DNA of 64,000 nucleotides from Bathynomus jamesi (GCA_023014485.1 JAJOZX010000090.1:882001-946000); one strand, 5' to 3'; shown: positions 32,681 through 43,309, numbered from the stretch's first letter. Numbers and translations: made by a program. The notes: generated by a model not told the origin, from the letters alone.

Positions 32681-33728
32681 TATGATACACACAGACCGTG
32701 CATGGAACAAGGAACTCTTCTGGGATAATTAAATCCACTATAATCCGAATAAGTAATGGTAAATGACAAATACCATAGTTTTTCTTTTTCATGATGCAAG
32801 CCCGACGTGGGCAACGGGTCCCTCGCAAAGAGGTCCCATAAATATAGCTTCCCTCACCAGCTATCTGCAAAGCAGACAGGATCCAGCTGGTGAGGGAAGC
32901 TATATTTATGGGACCTCTTTGCGAGGGACCCGTTGCCCACGTCGGGCTTGCATCATGAAAAAGAAAAACTATGGTATTTGTCATTTACCATTACTTATTC
33001 CAGCGCCGGCCTTAGGATATTTCGGGCCCTGTGCAGAGTATACTGTACGGGCCCCCCATGACACAAGTCAAATTGTTTTTCATTGCTAATCATTTTATTT
33101 TAGTAGATTGTTAACAAGTACAACAAGTAAAATTTAACTATACAAGTGCACCCTGTAACAGAATACCAACAGACCAACAGCCTTTACTATTATTACTACT
33201 TATTACTTTATTATTATCAAATATTTAAACTATCATAAGAGGTTTCAACCAGCGCCGGCCTTAGGATATTTAATTAGGAATAGGATAATTCAATTTAATT
33301 AGGATATTCAACAAAAGTAAATACACAAAATAAAGTTTGTAAATATACAAAAAAGGAAATAACTTAATCAACTACAAATGAATATTTGGCAATTGTAATA
33401 TAAGAATACTAAAACAGAAAAGAATTAACTAGATTTAATAAAAATTTATTTTTTGTCATTTATAGCTTAAATATTCAATGCAATCATTAAGGCCATGATG
33501 GATCGGTGATCTGAAAATAAAAAAATAAATTACATTAATTTACACCAATTTTGGCACTCTGACGTCGATGGTAAATTTCTGTGAAATTTTCGGGCCCCCC
33601 TAAGTTGCGGGCCCTGTGCGACCGCACGGTTCGCACACCCCTAAGGCCGGCACTGCTTATTCGGACTATAGTGGATTTAATTATCCCAGAAGAGTTCCTT
33701 GTTCCATGCACGGTCTGTGTGTATCATA
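32681..33728. repeat. Long hairpin interrupted in its right arm
   Basis: The left arm is 32681-32862. The right arm is 32885-33000 plus 33663-33728. The arms are almost perfectly complementary over about 180 bp and enclose a 22-bp spacer. They include CACAGACCGTGCATGGAACA, CAAGCCCGACGTGGGCAACG and CTTCCCTCACCAGCT. The element at 33001-33655 splits the right arm. The intact left arm therefore shows the pre-insertion sequence. Confidence 0.92.
33001..33655. mobile_element. hAT-like non-autonomous element inside the hairpin arm
   Basis: Ends CAGCGCCGGCCTTAGG and CCTAAGGCCGGCACTG form a 16-bp TIR with one mismatch. CTTATTC is duplicated at both junctions (32994-33000 and 33656-33662). The intact opposite arm shows it only once. 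A second internal CAGCGCCGGCCTTAGG end lies at 33250. No coding capacity. The CAG..GCCGGCC ends fit hAT, although a 7-bp duplication is one base short of the hAT norm. Confidence 0.88.
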
Positions 33729-33788
33729 TATATATATATACTCATTTACTCATTTACTTTGTAATCTCCGTCTATTTTTTGTTTCTCC

Positions 33789-33813
33789 TTGATGATGTGA
33801 ATAGATCACGAAA
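33789..33813 (+). ncRNA. Hammerhead-like core at 33.8 kb
   Basis: TTGATGA (33789-33795, first base T where C is expected), one spacer base, stem GTGA/TCAC around loop ATAGA, then GAAA (33810-33813) and GCGCTCGG. The flanking TTTCC..TTCCC.GTGG..TTT and CACGTGTTA blocks parallel those at 12770-12860 and 59930-59985. Confidence 0.3.
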
Positions 33814-33887
33814 GCGCTCGGACTTCGTGTTTCCTTTTCCCTGTGGTTGTTTGCTTATTAATAAGATCACGTGTTATTCTGTGATTT

Positions 33888-33929
<42 letters not shown>

Positions 33930-33933
<4 letters not shown>

Positions 33934-34190
33934 TTGGTAATCTTCCGCCCGAATTGTTCATTCTGACGAAGGTCAAGCTTTTCACTCCACCTTAGACCTA
34001 CAGTTTAACGTGGAATCCGAACCACGCCCCATCAGCAGCCGAGCGTCTTAACCACTTGGCCACCTAGGGTACCCATTTATCTACAAACCACTTTCTTTAT
34101 TGGAAAGATGAACAGCTGGATTTTGCTGCGCGCCGGCTGCCGTCGGGTCTCGAACCCGGGGCCGATGGATTCGTAGTCACCATTATGAAA
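33930..34190 (-). mobile_element. Composite SINE with two tRNA-like modules
   Basis: On the minus strand, module 1 (about 34185-34140) has the B box GGTTCGAGACC. Module 2 (about 34075-34003) has the A box TGGCCAAGTGGTTAAGACGC and the B box GGTTCGGATTCC. The 3' part reads AAGCTTGACCTTCGTCAGAA. Its CTTGACCTTCGT resembles the 3' end of the LINE at 32030-32060 (AGCTTGACCTTTGTG). A shared 3' tail would let that LINE copy this SINE; this is inferred from about 13 bp. Confidence 0.65.
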
Positions 34191-34324
34191 ATGCTTTTTG
34201 GTGCAGTTTAAAATTTATGAATTTTGCAGTAAAAAGAAAGGAAGAAATAGAGAGAGTTAATTGAATTATATCTACACCGACAACAACTCATTTGATCGAT
34301 ACTCTCTTAACCTAATTTAAGCTA

Positions 34325-34865
34325 CAGTCACGGCAAATAGAACTGGGACCTTTCCATATAGAATTTGGCTTACTTTGAAAATATGACAAATGAGCAGTTT
34401 AACACTTACATTAATATTTAGTTATGTTGCCCTTGGCCTTGATGACCATCTGGAGACGTTTCGGCATGCTATCACTCAGTTTTTTAAAATAATCCAAGGT
34501 CATGTTTTTAATCCACAACGACTTCATCTCGCGCTGCAGACTATCGAGTGATGTGGTGTCGATGTTTGAAAGCTTCTGCTTCATGACATTCCAGCAGTTC
34601 TCGATGGGATTCAGGTCAGGGCTATTTCCTGGCCACTTCAGCACGTTAATATTATTGTCAGCAAGCCACTTTGACACTTTTTTCGCCTTATGACAAGGCG
34701 CACTGTCGTGCATGAAAACACTGGCGCCGTGTATTTCGTAAAAATTAAGCTGCCAGACACCGCAAGATTATTTCGTCACTCGTATAGAGCCACTGGCAAA
34801 TTAAACTGGGGCAGCTTGACAATGGATTTTATATGGAAAGGTCCCAGTTCTATTTGCCGTGGCTA
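34325..34865 (-). mobile_element. Internally deleted Tc1 element
   Basis: TIRs share CACGGCAAATAGAACTGGGA and CCTTTCCATATA, with TA on both sides. At 541 bp it retains only the 3' half of the transposase. Confidence 0.88.
34411..34713 (-). pseudogene. Tc1 transposase, C-terminal 100 residues
   Basis: Carries the second catalytic D in DSAPCH (normally DNAPCH), then WPGNSPDLNPIENCWNVMK with the third catalytic residue E. It ends at SMPKRLQMVIKAKGNITKY. The DDE spacing fits Tc1. The N-terminal DNA-binding domain and the first catalytic D are absent. Confidence 0.88.
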
Positions 34866-34869
34866 TACT

Positions 34870-34892
34870 ATAACCTAACCTAACCTTACCTA
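34870..34892. repeat. Short TTAGG-type run
   Basis: AACCTAACCTAACCTTACC, about three CCTAA units; TTAGG is the ancestral arthropod telomere unit. Confidence 0.5.
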
Positions 34893-35495
34893 GATGAACT
34901 TAGATCTAAACTAACAAAAAGGAGAAGTGTCGATAATATGTGCTGTTGGTCGATCGCAGCACAAGTTTCGACTATTTGTAATTTCATCAATGACGTCATT
35001 ACTATTCTAATAATAATAATAATAATATTATTATTAAATTATTATTATTATTATTATTATTACTATTTAAAAGCATTTCATTGTAAAATTACTTTAATAG
35101 ATTTTTCTTTTCTTGATATTTGTTTTGAAATAAAGTATTTTAAGACTTATATGCAGTTTCACGGCCACCACATTTTTTGCCAGTCCAAATATATAATTAA
35201 AAAAATCGAATAATGGATAACCTTCAGTATTTTATGTTTATACGTCATAATGTTATTAAAAGTTTAAAGTTTACGGGGAAGTCGTGTGATGAAGACATTG
35301 AAAGACTTTTATAGATTTAATAGAATTGATAGAAACTGAGTGAATTAATAGTATATTTACAGTTCAAGCGATTGATGTAAGATACATTGACTCGTAGAAA
35401 GTGTGAAACGAAGTGCAATTTGTATAGAAAAACATTAAAAAGATTTGTGAATAGATGTAGGAAGAAGTTAGTATAACCATATGCCGTATGGCACC
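34893..35495. other. Non-coding DNA with an (ATT)n/(AAT)n tract
   Basis: An (ATA)n to (TTA)n inverted microsatellite lies at about 35010-35064. The rest shows no feature. Confidence 0.7.
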
Positions 35496-35687
35496 CAAAA
35501 AGTCGCTACCCAAAAGGAAATTACATTAAAACTCCAAACCCAATGAGAAATACATTTTTTCTGGAGCCGTATCATAAATGTTCAAATTATCCCGCATTCA
35601 CCATTCAGTTCAAAGCACGTTAATATAATGTAATGTACTTAATTAACTTAATAATTAATGTAATTCCCTTTGGGTCTCGACTTTTCG
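35496..35687. mobile_element. Small TIR element
   Basis: AAAAGTCGCTACCCAAAAGG...ATTACATTA at the left and its inverted copy (CGAAAAGTCGAGACCCAAAG read inward from the right) form TIRs of about 32 bp with a few differences. 190 bp, non-coding. Confidence 0.6.
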
Positions 35688-35889
35688 AACATATATGTAA
35701 TCTGCGTAAAAATATAAATGTCTCGCATTCGAAGGGAAAGGAATATGTACGAAAATCTTTTCTAACGACAACATGAACAACCGACGAGCCGAAGTAAAGC
35801 TTACGTAACTAGATGTTATATTTACGAGTATATTTGCGAAGCTTTTCTTTCACGAGTTACTGAGTATCTTGAGCAATATATAAAGATGA

Positions 35890-37055
35890 CCAGGAACAAC
35901 TATAAAAATGCTGATAAGTTGATTGCTTTGCATGAACATAATGTAAAATCAATTAGACAGCTCTCTCGCATCCTAACTATACTATTAAATCATACAGCAA
36001 TACAATTGGAATGGCGCTGTCATGAGCAGGATACGTGAGAAAGTGGGGAGAAAGAGGATAATTACTGCAAGAGACAACTGAAAACTTCTAGAAAAACCCG
36101 AGGAAGACGCCATATAACATTCAAAGAAAGTTGAAATCTGTGTGATGAAAATTCCTACAAGAACAGTGGGAAGAAGGCTTAAGGAACGTGGTATGGATTG
36201 CATGCGACCATCTAAAAAGTCGTTGTTAACAGCAAAGATGCGTGCAAAGAGGTTGCAATGGGCACGAAAACACAAAGGCTTCACTGTAGACGACTGGAAA
36301 CAGGTAATTTGTTGTGAATTACAATTTGTTTTTAGAAAAAGTCATGTAAAGTTTGTGGTAAATTTTTAGGAACGATCCAGAATATTCAAACACTTCGGAA
36401 TCACCTCTAAAGAATATAATTAGCGTCACCGACTAAATCTTTACTTTTATTTGATCCAAGACACTCATTTTACAAATTAAAAATATTATAAATTTGAGAA
36501 TCTTCGCATGTTCACAGCTGTGACACTCATTTTCTGGTGTTGTTTTTGTGTTTTCTTAAGACATGGAAAGATTCGAGTTTATTTATCTCAGGTAATATTT
36601 AGGGATAGGTCTCATTTTCTGGTGTCAAACACCATTCGTAAGAAAAATGAAAGGTGCCAAGAAATCAAATGCACGTGACCCCACACAATTTCAATTTGCA
36701 TTCATGCAACCCCACACTAACACACTCGCCGTAAATCATGAAATCTTAGAATACTTCATGGTAGAGTTTGCATAACAGCTGTATGAACACGAACCATTTA
36801 CATGTATTTTTCGATATGACCTGGCTCCAGCTCATGCGGTTCGTGCAACATCTACGTGGTTTGATGCTCATGAAACTGAAGTACGACTATAGCCAGCTAA
36901 TTCTCCCGAGCTTAATCCGATGGGAAATCTTTGGAATATTGCTAAGCAGAAGGTCCAAAAGCGTAAACCAGGAAACTTAGTGGACTGAAGAGATGTTTGA
37001 TGACAACCTGACAATCGATAACTACAGAAGAATGCAAGCGGCTTGTCGACTCGAT
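35890..37055 (+). pseudogene. Tc1 transposase, broken
   Basis: Blocks in order: an N-terminal helix-turn-helix region with NADKLIALHEHN and IRQLSRIL, then RTVGRRLKERGMDCMRPSKK and RLQWARKHKGFTVDDWKQV. Then comes a D region reduced to CCELQFVF where CDESQF is expected, so the first catalytic D is lost. Next are RYDLAPAHAVRATSTWFDAH, and NSPELNPMGNLWNI where SPDLNPIENLW is expected, so the catalytic E is replaced by G. The C-terminus SMPRRLDVVIRAKGGPSKY is found beyond the hAT at 40021-40079. Multiple stops are present. Confidence 0.82.
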
Positions 37056-37128
37056 TAGGGCTGGGCATCCGGGATCCCGGAATCCCGGAAGTAAAGTAGC
37101 CAGCTCATTTCTCGGGAAAACTGTCATC

Positions 37129-37347
37129 AATAAAAGCCACACTAATAGACGGAGTTTATTTCCACAACAGTTTCGATGCCCACTGGCATCCTCTTCGGGT
37201 GGATACAGAAAAACGTTTTTCTGTATGCACCCGAAGAGGATGCCAGTGGCATCGCATCGAAACTGTTGTGGAAATAAACTCCGTCTATTAGTGTGGCTTT
37301 TATCGTCACATTTCGACCTCCACGTAAAAAAGTGAAGTTTTGCATTT
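37129..37347. mobile_element. Palindromic insertion with hammerhead-like core
   Basis: An exact 12-bp duplication AAAACTGTCATC flanks it (37117-37128 and 37348-37359), so it is a real insertion. Arms of about 85 bp (AGACGGAGTTTATTTCCACA; AGTTTCGATGCC) surround a short centre CTGTATGCACC. The right arm runs on for about 50 bp beyond the palindrome. Confidence 0.88.
37231..37262 (+). ncRNA. Hammerhead-like core at 37.2 kb
   Basis: CCGAAGA (37231-37237), one spacer base, stem GATGCC/GGCATC around AGT, a GCATC duplication, then GAAAC. The minus-strand copy in the left arm (37201 to 37171) lacks the duplication and has an AGTG loop. The second position is C rather than U. The stem II plus GAAA part is convincing; stems I and III are not established. 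Confidence 0.35.
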
Positions 37348-37689
37348 AAAACTGTCATCGATCCCTGGATTTCCCGGTATTCTATTTTCAGGGGAGACTT
37401 TCAAACACAATTTTATTACGAGGTATATTTATTTCATGCAAAGGCTTTTCGCAATTGAAGTTTTCTTTCACCTTTTTTTTTTTAATAAACTTTGAAAACC
37501 GTTTTCGCTTGAGTATAGGGGTGAAATAATATAATTTTCTTCCTACTGAAAAGTGAAACCGAAAATTGATTGTTTAATGACTAATGGGTAACTATCTTAT
37601 CGCTTTGAGTTCGTTCTTTCTAGAAACTCCTCTTAGAATTAATTTTACTTCTATTTCAAACATTTTTACGATATATTTTATATTAAATT

Positions 37690-38395
37690 TCATTAGAATT
37701 AGCAGAAGGATTTGAAGACATACACATTGCTAGCACTATTACAAAAGTGAGAAAAATTGTGAAATTATTTCGTAGATCGACCTTAAAAAACGAAATCTTA
37801 CAAAAATATGTAAGACATGAGCATAACAAAGAACTTCATCTACAACTCGATTCACAAACAAGATGGAATAGTTTAATAGTAATGTTGGAAAAATTTGTAC
37901 AACTAAGAAAACCAATTTCGAAACAATTGATTGACTTTGGGATTGGAAAGGGCATGGATATTTCAGGTGAAGAATTTGAATATATAAATGTTATTATCTC
38001 ATTTTTAGAACTGGTTAAAATTGGATTGGAGAAGCTTGGTAGTAGAGATGCAACATTGCTCACTGCAGAAGGTGTTTGCTTTTATTGTAAATGAGTTGAG
38101 AGAACAGAAAACCTGTTTTTCTACTACCTTAAAACAATCAGTAGAAAAAAGACTTCAAGAGAGACGTAATAAGAAGCTCGTAGGATTATATAAGTATTTA
38201 AACAATCCTATAATAGCATTTAATTCAACTTGTCCTAATTTTTCACTGCCTTCTAAATCAACATTGCAAACAACTGCCAGAGTTGTTTGCCAGGCTTTAC
38301 AGAAAAAGTGAGACGGACGTATTGGCAGAAGGTACTGATGTAAATGAACCCCAACAATTTTGTGATACACTACTAGAACTCGAAGTCTTTTCCTC
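37690..38395 (+). pseudogene. hAT transposase, central part
   Basis: The frame carries SRWNS-type DSQTRWNSLIVMLEKFVQLR and VIISFLELVKIGLEKLGSRD, the conserved stretch before the insertion domain of hAT transposases. A frameshift near 38075 leads into FIVNELREQKTCFSTTLKQS and KYLNNP. The frame runs up to the next insertion at about 38401. The BED zinc finger and first catalytic motif were not seen upstream. Confidence 0.75.
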
Positions 38396-38551
38396 TAACT
38401 CAGTGGTACTCATTGCGCGGCTCGCGAGCCAAATGCGGCTCGTGATGGCCTAAGTGGCGGTTCTCGATGCATGGAATGAGAGAGAGAGAGAGAGAGAAAT
38501 TTGGATATATTCAATTTATATAGGATCGTCATCACAAAAGAACAGCTGATG

Positions 38552-38583
<32 letters not shown>

Positions 38584-38654
38584 GAATAGAAACGACGTAA
38601 ATAAGGAGCGTCTCTGCACACGGGGAAGAGAAATAACGAATAAATGAAAAATGA

Positions 38655-38727
38655 GGCGAACCGCCCGGGAATCGAACCCAGGGCCTTCCAATTGCCGGTT
38701 GGATGCGCTACCATTACACCACGGACC
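38655..38727 (-). other. tRNA-like domain of SINE copy 1
   Basis: Has the A box TGGTGTAATGG and B box GGGTTCGATTCCC. The anticodon-like arm is TCCAA/TTGGA with loop CCGGCAA. Base 33 is C where tRNAs need U, and the acceptor ends do not pair well, so it is not a working tRNA. Confidence 0.75.
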
Positions 38728-38915
38728 TTGATCAATTATAAATCGAAATTCTCCTACATAGGGCAGAAACCAATGCCCTGAGAGGGCACCCTCGCAAATC
38801 GTGAATATGTGCATTTAACTGCAATGACCACGCAGTATATAAATGAATAGAAACGACGTAAATAAGGAGCGTCTCTGCACACGGGGAAGAGAAATAACGA
38901 ATAAATGAAAAATGA

Positions 38916-38988
38916 GGCGAACCGCCCGGGAATCGAACCCAGGGCCTTCCAATTGCCGGTTGGATGCGCTACCATTACACCACGGACC
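38916..38988 (-). other. tRNA-like domain of SINE copy 2
   Basis: Essentially identical to the copy at 38655-38727, in the same orientation. Confidence 0.75.
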
Positions 38989-39198
38989 TCGATCAATTAT
39001 AAATCGAAATTCTCCTACATAGGGCAGAAACCAATGCCCTGAGAGGGCAGAGACGCTCCTTATTTACGTCGTTTCTATTCATTTATATACTGCGTGGTCA
39101 TTGCAGTTAAATGCACATATTCACGATTTGCGAGGGTGCCCTCTCAGGGCATTGGTTTTCTGCCCTATGTAGGAGAATTTCGATTTATAATTGATCGA

Positions 39199-39271
39199 GG
39201 TCCGTGGTGTAATGGTAGCGCATCCAACCGGCAATTGGGAGGCCCTGGGTTCGATTCCCGGGCGGTTCGCC
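39199..39271 (+). other. tRNA-like domain of SINE copy 3
   Basis: Inverted relative to copies 1 and 2; one anticodon-stem change (TTGGG for TTGGA). Confidence 0.75.
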
Positions 39272-39376
39272 TCATTTTTCATTTATTCGTTATTTCTCTT
39301 CCCCGTGTGCAGAGACGCTCCTTATTTACATCGTTTCTATTCATTTATATACTGCGTGGTCATTGCAGTTAAATGC

Positions 39377-39414
<38 letters not shown>

Positions 39415-39599
39415 ATGTGCGGCTCTCTCAGTGTGTATGTTCTGAAGAAGTGGCTCCCTTAAAAAACTTTGTGAAAAACACAGACTAACTCGTCTTCAAA
39501 TTAAAGGTTCTTGGAAGAAAAATTGGATACAATTGTGCAGGAAGAAATGGGAACCACAGAGCAACAAGATTTGCGCCTGAGATACGACGTAAAGAACAT

Positions 39600-39810
39600 C
39601 ATAAAATAAATTAATGTTTATGAAGCCACTGGTAATAGAACAGAAAATTTAAACCTCTAATTTAATGCAATGGCGACAATTCCTCCAACTTCAATAGAGT
39701 CGGAAAGAGCATTTTCTACTGTAGGATTATTCATTACAAAACTCCGAACATCTTTAAGTGATAATAGTGTTGATCATCTGTGTTTTTTAAAGCATTATTT
39801 TAAGTCGTAA
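39600..39810 (+). pseudogene. hAT transposase, C-terminal dimerisation domain
   Basis: ATIPPTSIESERAFSTVGLF then LRTSLSDNSVDHLCFLKHYF, the classic hAT dimerisation domain. It belongs to the 37056-40016 element. The frame upstream is broken. Confidence 0.88.
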
Positions 39811-40085
39811 TCCAAATAAATCAATAATTTCAGTTTTATTAGTCTCTAGAAAGTTTTTATCAAAGCATGTTTTTGCTCAATAAAAGGAAATTTTCTGTTT
39901 AGTTATTTAATTTATTCCAGTACTTCAACCTTATTTAATTTTTTTAATCCCGGGATTGCAAGTTTTTGAATCTCGTTTCCCGGGATTAAGAAAAGAGCGA
40001 GAAATGCTCAGCCCTAGACTCGATGCCACGTCGACTGGATGTCGTAATCAGGGCTAAGGGTGGACCAAGTAAATATTAAGACGCA

Positions 40086-40740
40086 GAGTTAAAGTCTTCG
40101 ACAAAGGTTTAATATATTGGCAGTACTCAATAAACATAATGAATTTATTCTATTATTTGTAACACAAGACAAGATATTCTAATATTTTGGTATATCGCTA
40201 TGCATTACTTTTCACATTAAATATGTGTTAACATATTTAATAAGTTTTTGCTATATTTTAATTTTTTTTTCAAAACTGGTATTTTCATCATAATGACGAC
40301 ACAGATACTCGTTATTCCTCAAAATGGTGTATAACTTGAAGGTATTATCAAGGTCATGAGCGCATTTCAGACAGTTCTTTATTTTGATCCAGAGTTGTAT
40401 ATACCACGCGTGAATCCTGATTGGATGAAAAGTGATGAGCAATATGACTTACTATAATTGGTAGAGATCTCGATGACGTCATTAACTTTCGGTCAATCTA
40501 GATCTCTGTCCGTGATTTCGACTTTGTCAAAAAACTGGTGGCCACGAAACTACATATTCACCCATTTTAATGTATATTCTTTAAATTTATTTCTCCAGAT
40601 CTTATTGCATAATACTTCTTGCTTCTTAAATTCTTAATTTGTTTCTCAATACCGTCTTCCCTTAAAACATTTTGCTTACCTGGAGGTCGTTTGCTCTTCA
40701 TGTAACCTTTTGGAATGATAGAATCTTCATTTACAGTCAC
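40086..40740. other. No recognised feature
   Basis: AT-rich sequence between the Tc1 end and the long TA tract. Confidence 0.45.
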
Positions 40741-40759
40741 ATTTCTCTGCAAAAATACA

Positions 40760-41039
<280 letters not shown>

Positions 41040-41329
41040 TATTAAAAGTTTTCCGAATTTTTATTCTGGGTTAGGTTTTCTGGAGGGTTATTCTAACGTA
41101 CGAGTAGTCTTCTGTAAATTTTATTCGGAGTTTACAAATGCAGTTTTTCTCGTGTTGAGTATATAAATAGTATCTGTAGTTGAAATACAATTCCTTGTAA
41201 AAGAAACATTTAACGTTACCAATGTTTAATGTACCTACATCTAATAAAGGAGTTTATTAAAAGTAATATGGGAAACAGGCAAACCAGTATTTTCCAAACA
41301 CGGTACGTGCGTAAATGTAAGTGAATCTA

Positions 41330-41990
41330 TGGAATCACTACCTAGTAGTCCCTTGCTTTGCTGTAGTAACAGCAAGAAGACGTTCCTTGTAATCATGAAT
41401 TAGAGGTTGGCATCGTGTTCGAGTGATTTCTGGCTATTCTTCTGTGCAAAATCCTTTCAACCTCGTTAACCTCGTTGATGTTCCGTGTGTTGGTCTCTCT
41501 TCACACGAAGGTCAAGCTGGTGGCCCCGCCTCAACTGCGTAATTTTTTATGGTTTTCTGGCATGCACGACTTGATTCAGATTTTTCCAAACCATTTCGAC
41601 AGGAGTGAGGTCGGAACTTTGCCTAGACCACCCAAGAACACGATATTTTTTTAATTATCTTGGTCTTTGTTGACTTACTTGTACGCTTTGGGTCATCATC
41701 AGCCAAAATACAGATCACGAACGGATGGAACAACATTTTCTTCTCATTTCCGCTGATACTGTATCGAATCCATCTTTCCGTCGATGATGATGAGTCTGCC
41801 AGTCCCTCAAGCGGCAAAGTAGCCCCAAACCATAAAGCTTCCTCCACCGTATTTTACAGTAAGCACTACGCTCTTATCTTCGAAGGCTGTATTCAGTTTG
41901 CGCCAAACGTAACATAACATTTGTCATTATGGTTGAAAAGCTCAATTTTTGTTTCATCCGTCCAAAGTACATTTTCTCAGGAGTTTAGTA
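41330..41990 (-). pseudogene. Tc1 transposase remnant
   Basis: Minus-strand blocks: SEKMYFGR, LYGLGLLC (MVWG equivalent), VLGWSRQSSDLTPVEMVWKN (SPDLNPIE..W equivalent) and NQVVHARKP. The order and spacing match Tc1 transposase from the centre to the C-terminus. Heavily decayed. A LINE 3' fragment (41485-41546) interrupts its 3' end. Confidence 0.65.
41485..41546 (-). mobile_element. LINE 3'-end fragment
   Basis: GAGGCGGGGCCACCAGCTTG then ACCTTCGTGTGAAGAGAGAC on the minus strand, matching the 3' end at 43108-43150. Confidence 0.6.
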
Positions 41991-42119
41991 AAAAGTAATT
42001 ATACAAATAAATAACAATTTGACGAGATGCGTTCCTACAAGTGCTCGGTCAGTGATGACGAGCGAAATTAGATGACAATGTATGGGAGACAGAATTTATG
42101 CGATATATATTTTTTCATA

Positions 42120-42270
42120 TATGTATCGCACATAATGATTACATGAGATTACGAATTTACATGAGATTATGTGATTACATGAGATTACGAATTTACATAA
42201 GATTGTGATTACATGCAATTAGTAGTTTACATGAGATTTTGTTACAGCAAATTACATTAGATTTCATTAG
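42120..42270. repeat. Minisatellite, ACATGAGATTACGAATTT type
   Basis: Seven or so irregular copies of a TTACATGAGATTA unit. Confidence 0.75.
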
Positions 42271-42289
42271 TTTACATGATTGAAATGCA

Positions 42290-42640
42290 ATGCATAATAA
42301 AAAGAACTGCAACACTCTGCGATGATGACTAAGAAATTTTGGTTTAGCATAGAGAAGTACAAGGCGGATTCAGACCGATGCAACCTGGATCCGCCCATGA
42401 GGTATTACGTCATGAACGAACTCGTTTGAACTGTAGAATTTAAGACTGGAATTTACTGTCTATGGGACACTTTTATAAAAGCAGTTAGATCTATCCTTTC
42501 GTAGGCAAAGGGTGTTGCTGGTGATGCGTTAAACTTATTTCTTTTACGGTTTTGAGTGAAAGCATTATGCTTGACGTATTTGTGAATAAAGAGAGTGAGT
42601 TTCGTGATTTCATTTCAAATTTGAACTTATATATATATAT
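42290..42640 (+). other. Non-coding DNA with promoter-like and poly(A)-like signals
   Basis: CACTTTTATAAAAGCAGTTA near 42467 is a good TATA box, and GTGAATAAAGAG near 42583 a possible poly(A) signal. The spacing would suit an LTR, but I could not find TG...CA ends. Confidence 0.3.
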
Positions 42641-43020
42641 TGGAATAACTTATATTTCCTTGCATTTCTTTTCGGGATTAAAGCGCCATTAACGGATTAA
42701 AAACATTCATGCCTCCCATGGCATGTTTAAGGGATAAGGGATTACAAAGTTTATTTTTTAATGCCACCCCTCACCCCATCCCCCTCAGTGCCAGTCCCAT
42801 TCGTTTTTAACCTTTTTAATGGTGAGTTGGCAACGTGTTACCGTGCCTCAGGACTGAATTCGTGGATTACTCCTGCACTGAACCCAAGCGAGGCCTTACG
42901 AATGTGGGAATACTACTTTAAAGGATAAACTTGTTTCCAGATTATTTAGCTATGAACCCCTTCGTATGAGAAGGATCTGTGAAAAATATTTCACATTGAC
43001 GTAAATAAAATCATTAAACA
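42641..43020. other. No recognised feature
   Basis: No coding motif or repeat recognised. Confidence 0.4.
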
Positions 43021-43184
43021 TGTTACATATATATACCAGATGAGCAGAGTGTACCTGGCTATGTGCGGTGGAATGCGCAAGAGAGCAACTCGTTCCTCCA
43101 CCAAGCCAGGCTAGAGGCGGGGCCACCAGCTTGACCTTTGAGCGGAGACCATCACACGGAACTTCAATGAGGCTAATAAGGGTG

Positions 43185-43185
<1 letters not shown>
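43020..43185 (+). mobile_element. LINE 3'-end fragment abutting (GT)n
   Basis: The frame PGYVRWNAQESNSFLHQ near 43050 equals the C-terminus of the LINE family at 24640-32093 and 55655-56455. AGCTTGACCTTTGAGCGGAG follows. The fragment then runs into (GT)n(TA)n at 43182-43228. Confidence 0.7.
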
Positions 43186-43228
<43 letters not shown>

Positions 43229-43309
43229 CAACGTAAAGAACGACGCTTGTATAGGAGATATTCCGCGCAAGATGAGAGAGAGAGAGAAACGAAACAAATG
43301 AAAAAATGA

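Larger units (their letters stand above)
38568..39390. repeat. Three SINE copies, two direct and one inverted
   Basis: Copies lie at about 38568-38838 (minus), 38841-39047 (minus) and 39050-39378 (plus). Each unit is bounded by a TACTGCGTGGTCATTGCAGT-type end. It contains a TGCCCTCTCAGGGCA hairpin and a tRNA-like domain. A (TA)n tract follows the outer ends. Confidence 0.85.
38401..39483. mobile_element. Second hAT-like element carrying SINE copies
   Basis: Begins CAGTGGTACTCATTGCGCGG and ends near GTGAAAAACACAG. TCTAACTC and ACTAACTC flank the two sides (7 of 8 bases match). Subterminal GCGGCTC and GTGGCTC repeats lie on both sides. The interior is filled with three copies of a tRNA-like SINE. 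Confidence 0.65.
37056..40016 (+). mobile_element. hAT element inserted in the Tc1 transposase
   Basis: Ends TAGGGCTGGGCAT and ATGCTCAGCCCTA, with the exact 8-bp duplication GACTCGAT (37048-37055 and 40017-40024). 2,961 bp including two later insertions (37129-37347 and about 38401-39483). Subterminal CCCGGGAT-type repeats occur at both ends. Confidence 0.92.
35890..40085 (+). mobile_element. Tc1 element containing a hAT element
   Basis: Tc1 transposase sequence runs from about 35890 to 37055 and resumes at 40025-40079 after the hAT insertion at 37056-40016. Ends of the Tc1 were not located precisely. Confidence 0.8.

Noticed and set aside
34870..34892. Telomere or interstitial telomeric tract
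   Set aside because: Only about three TTAGG units, too few; similar runs are part of the shared palindromic core.
38655..38988. Functional tRNA genes
   Set aside because: Pol III boxes are good, but base 33 is C, acceptor ends do not pair and the sequence is repeated inside SINE units.
42290..42640. Solo LTR with TATA and AATAAA
   Set aside because: No TG...CA ends or target duplication could be found, so it is only noted as non-coding DNA with suggestive signals.
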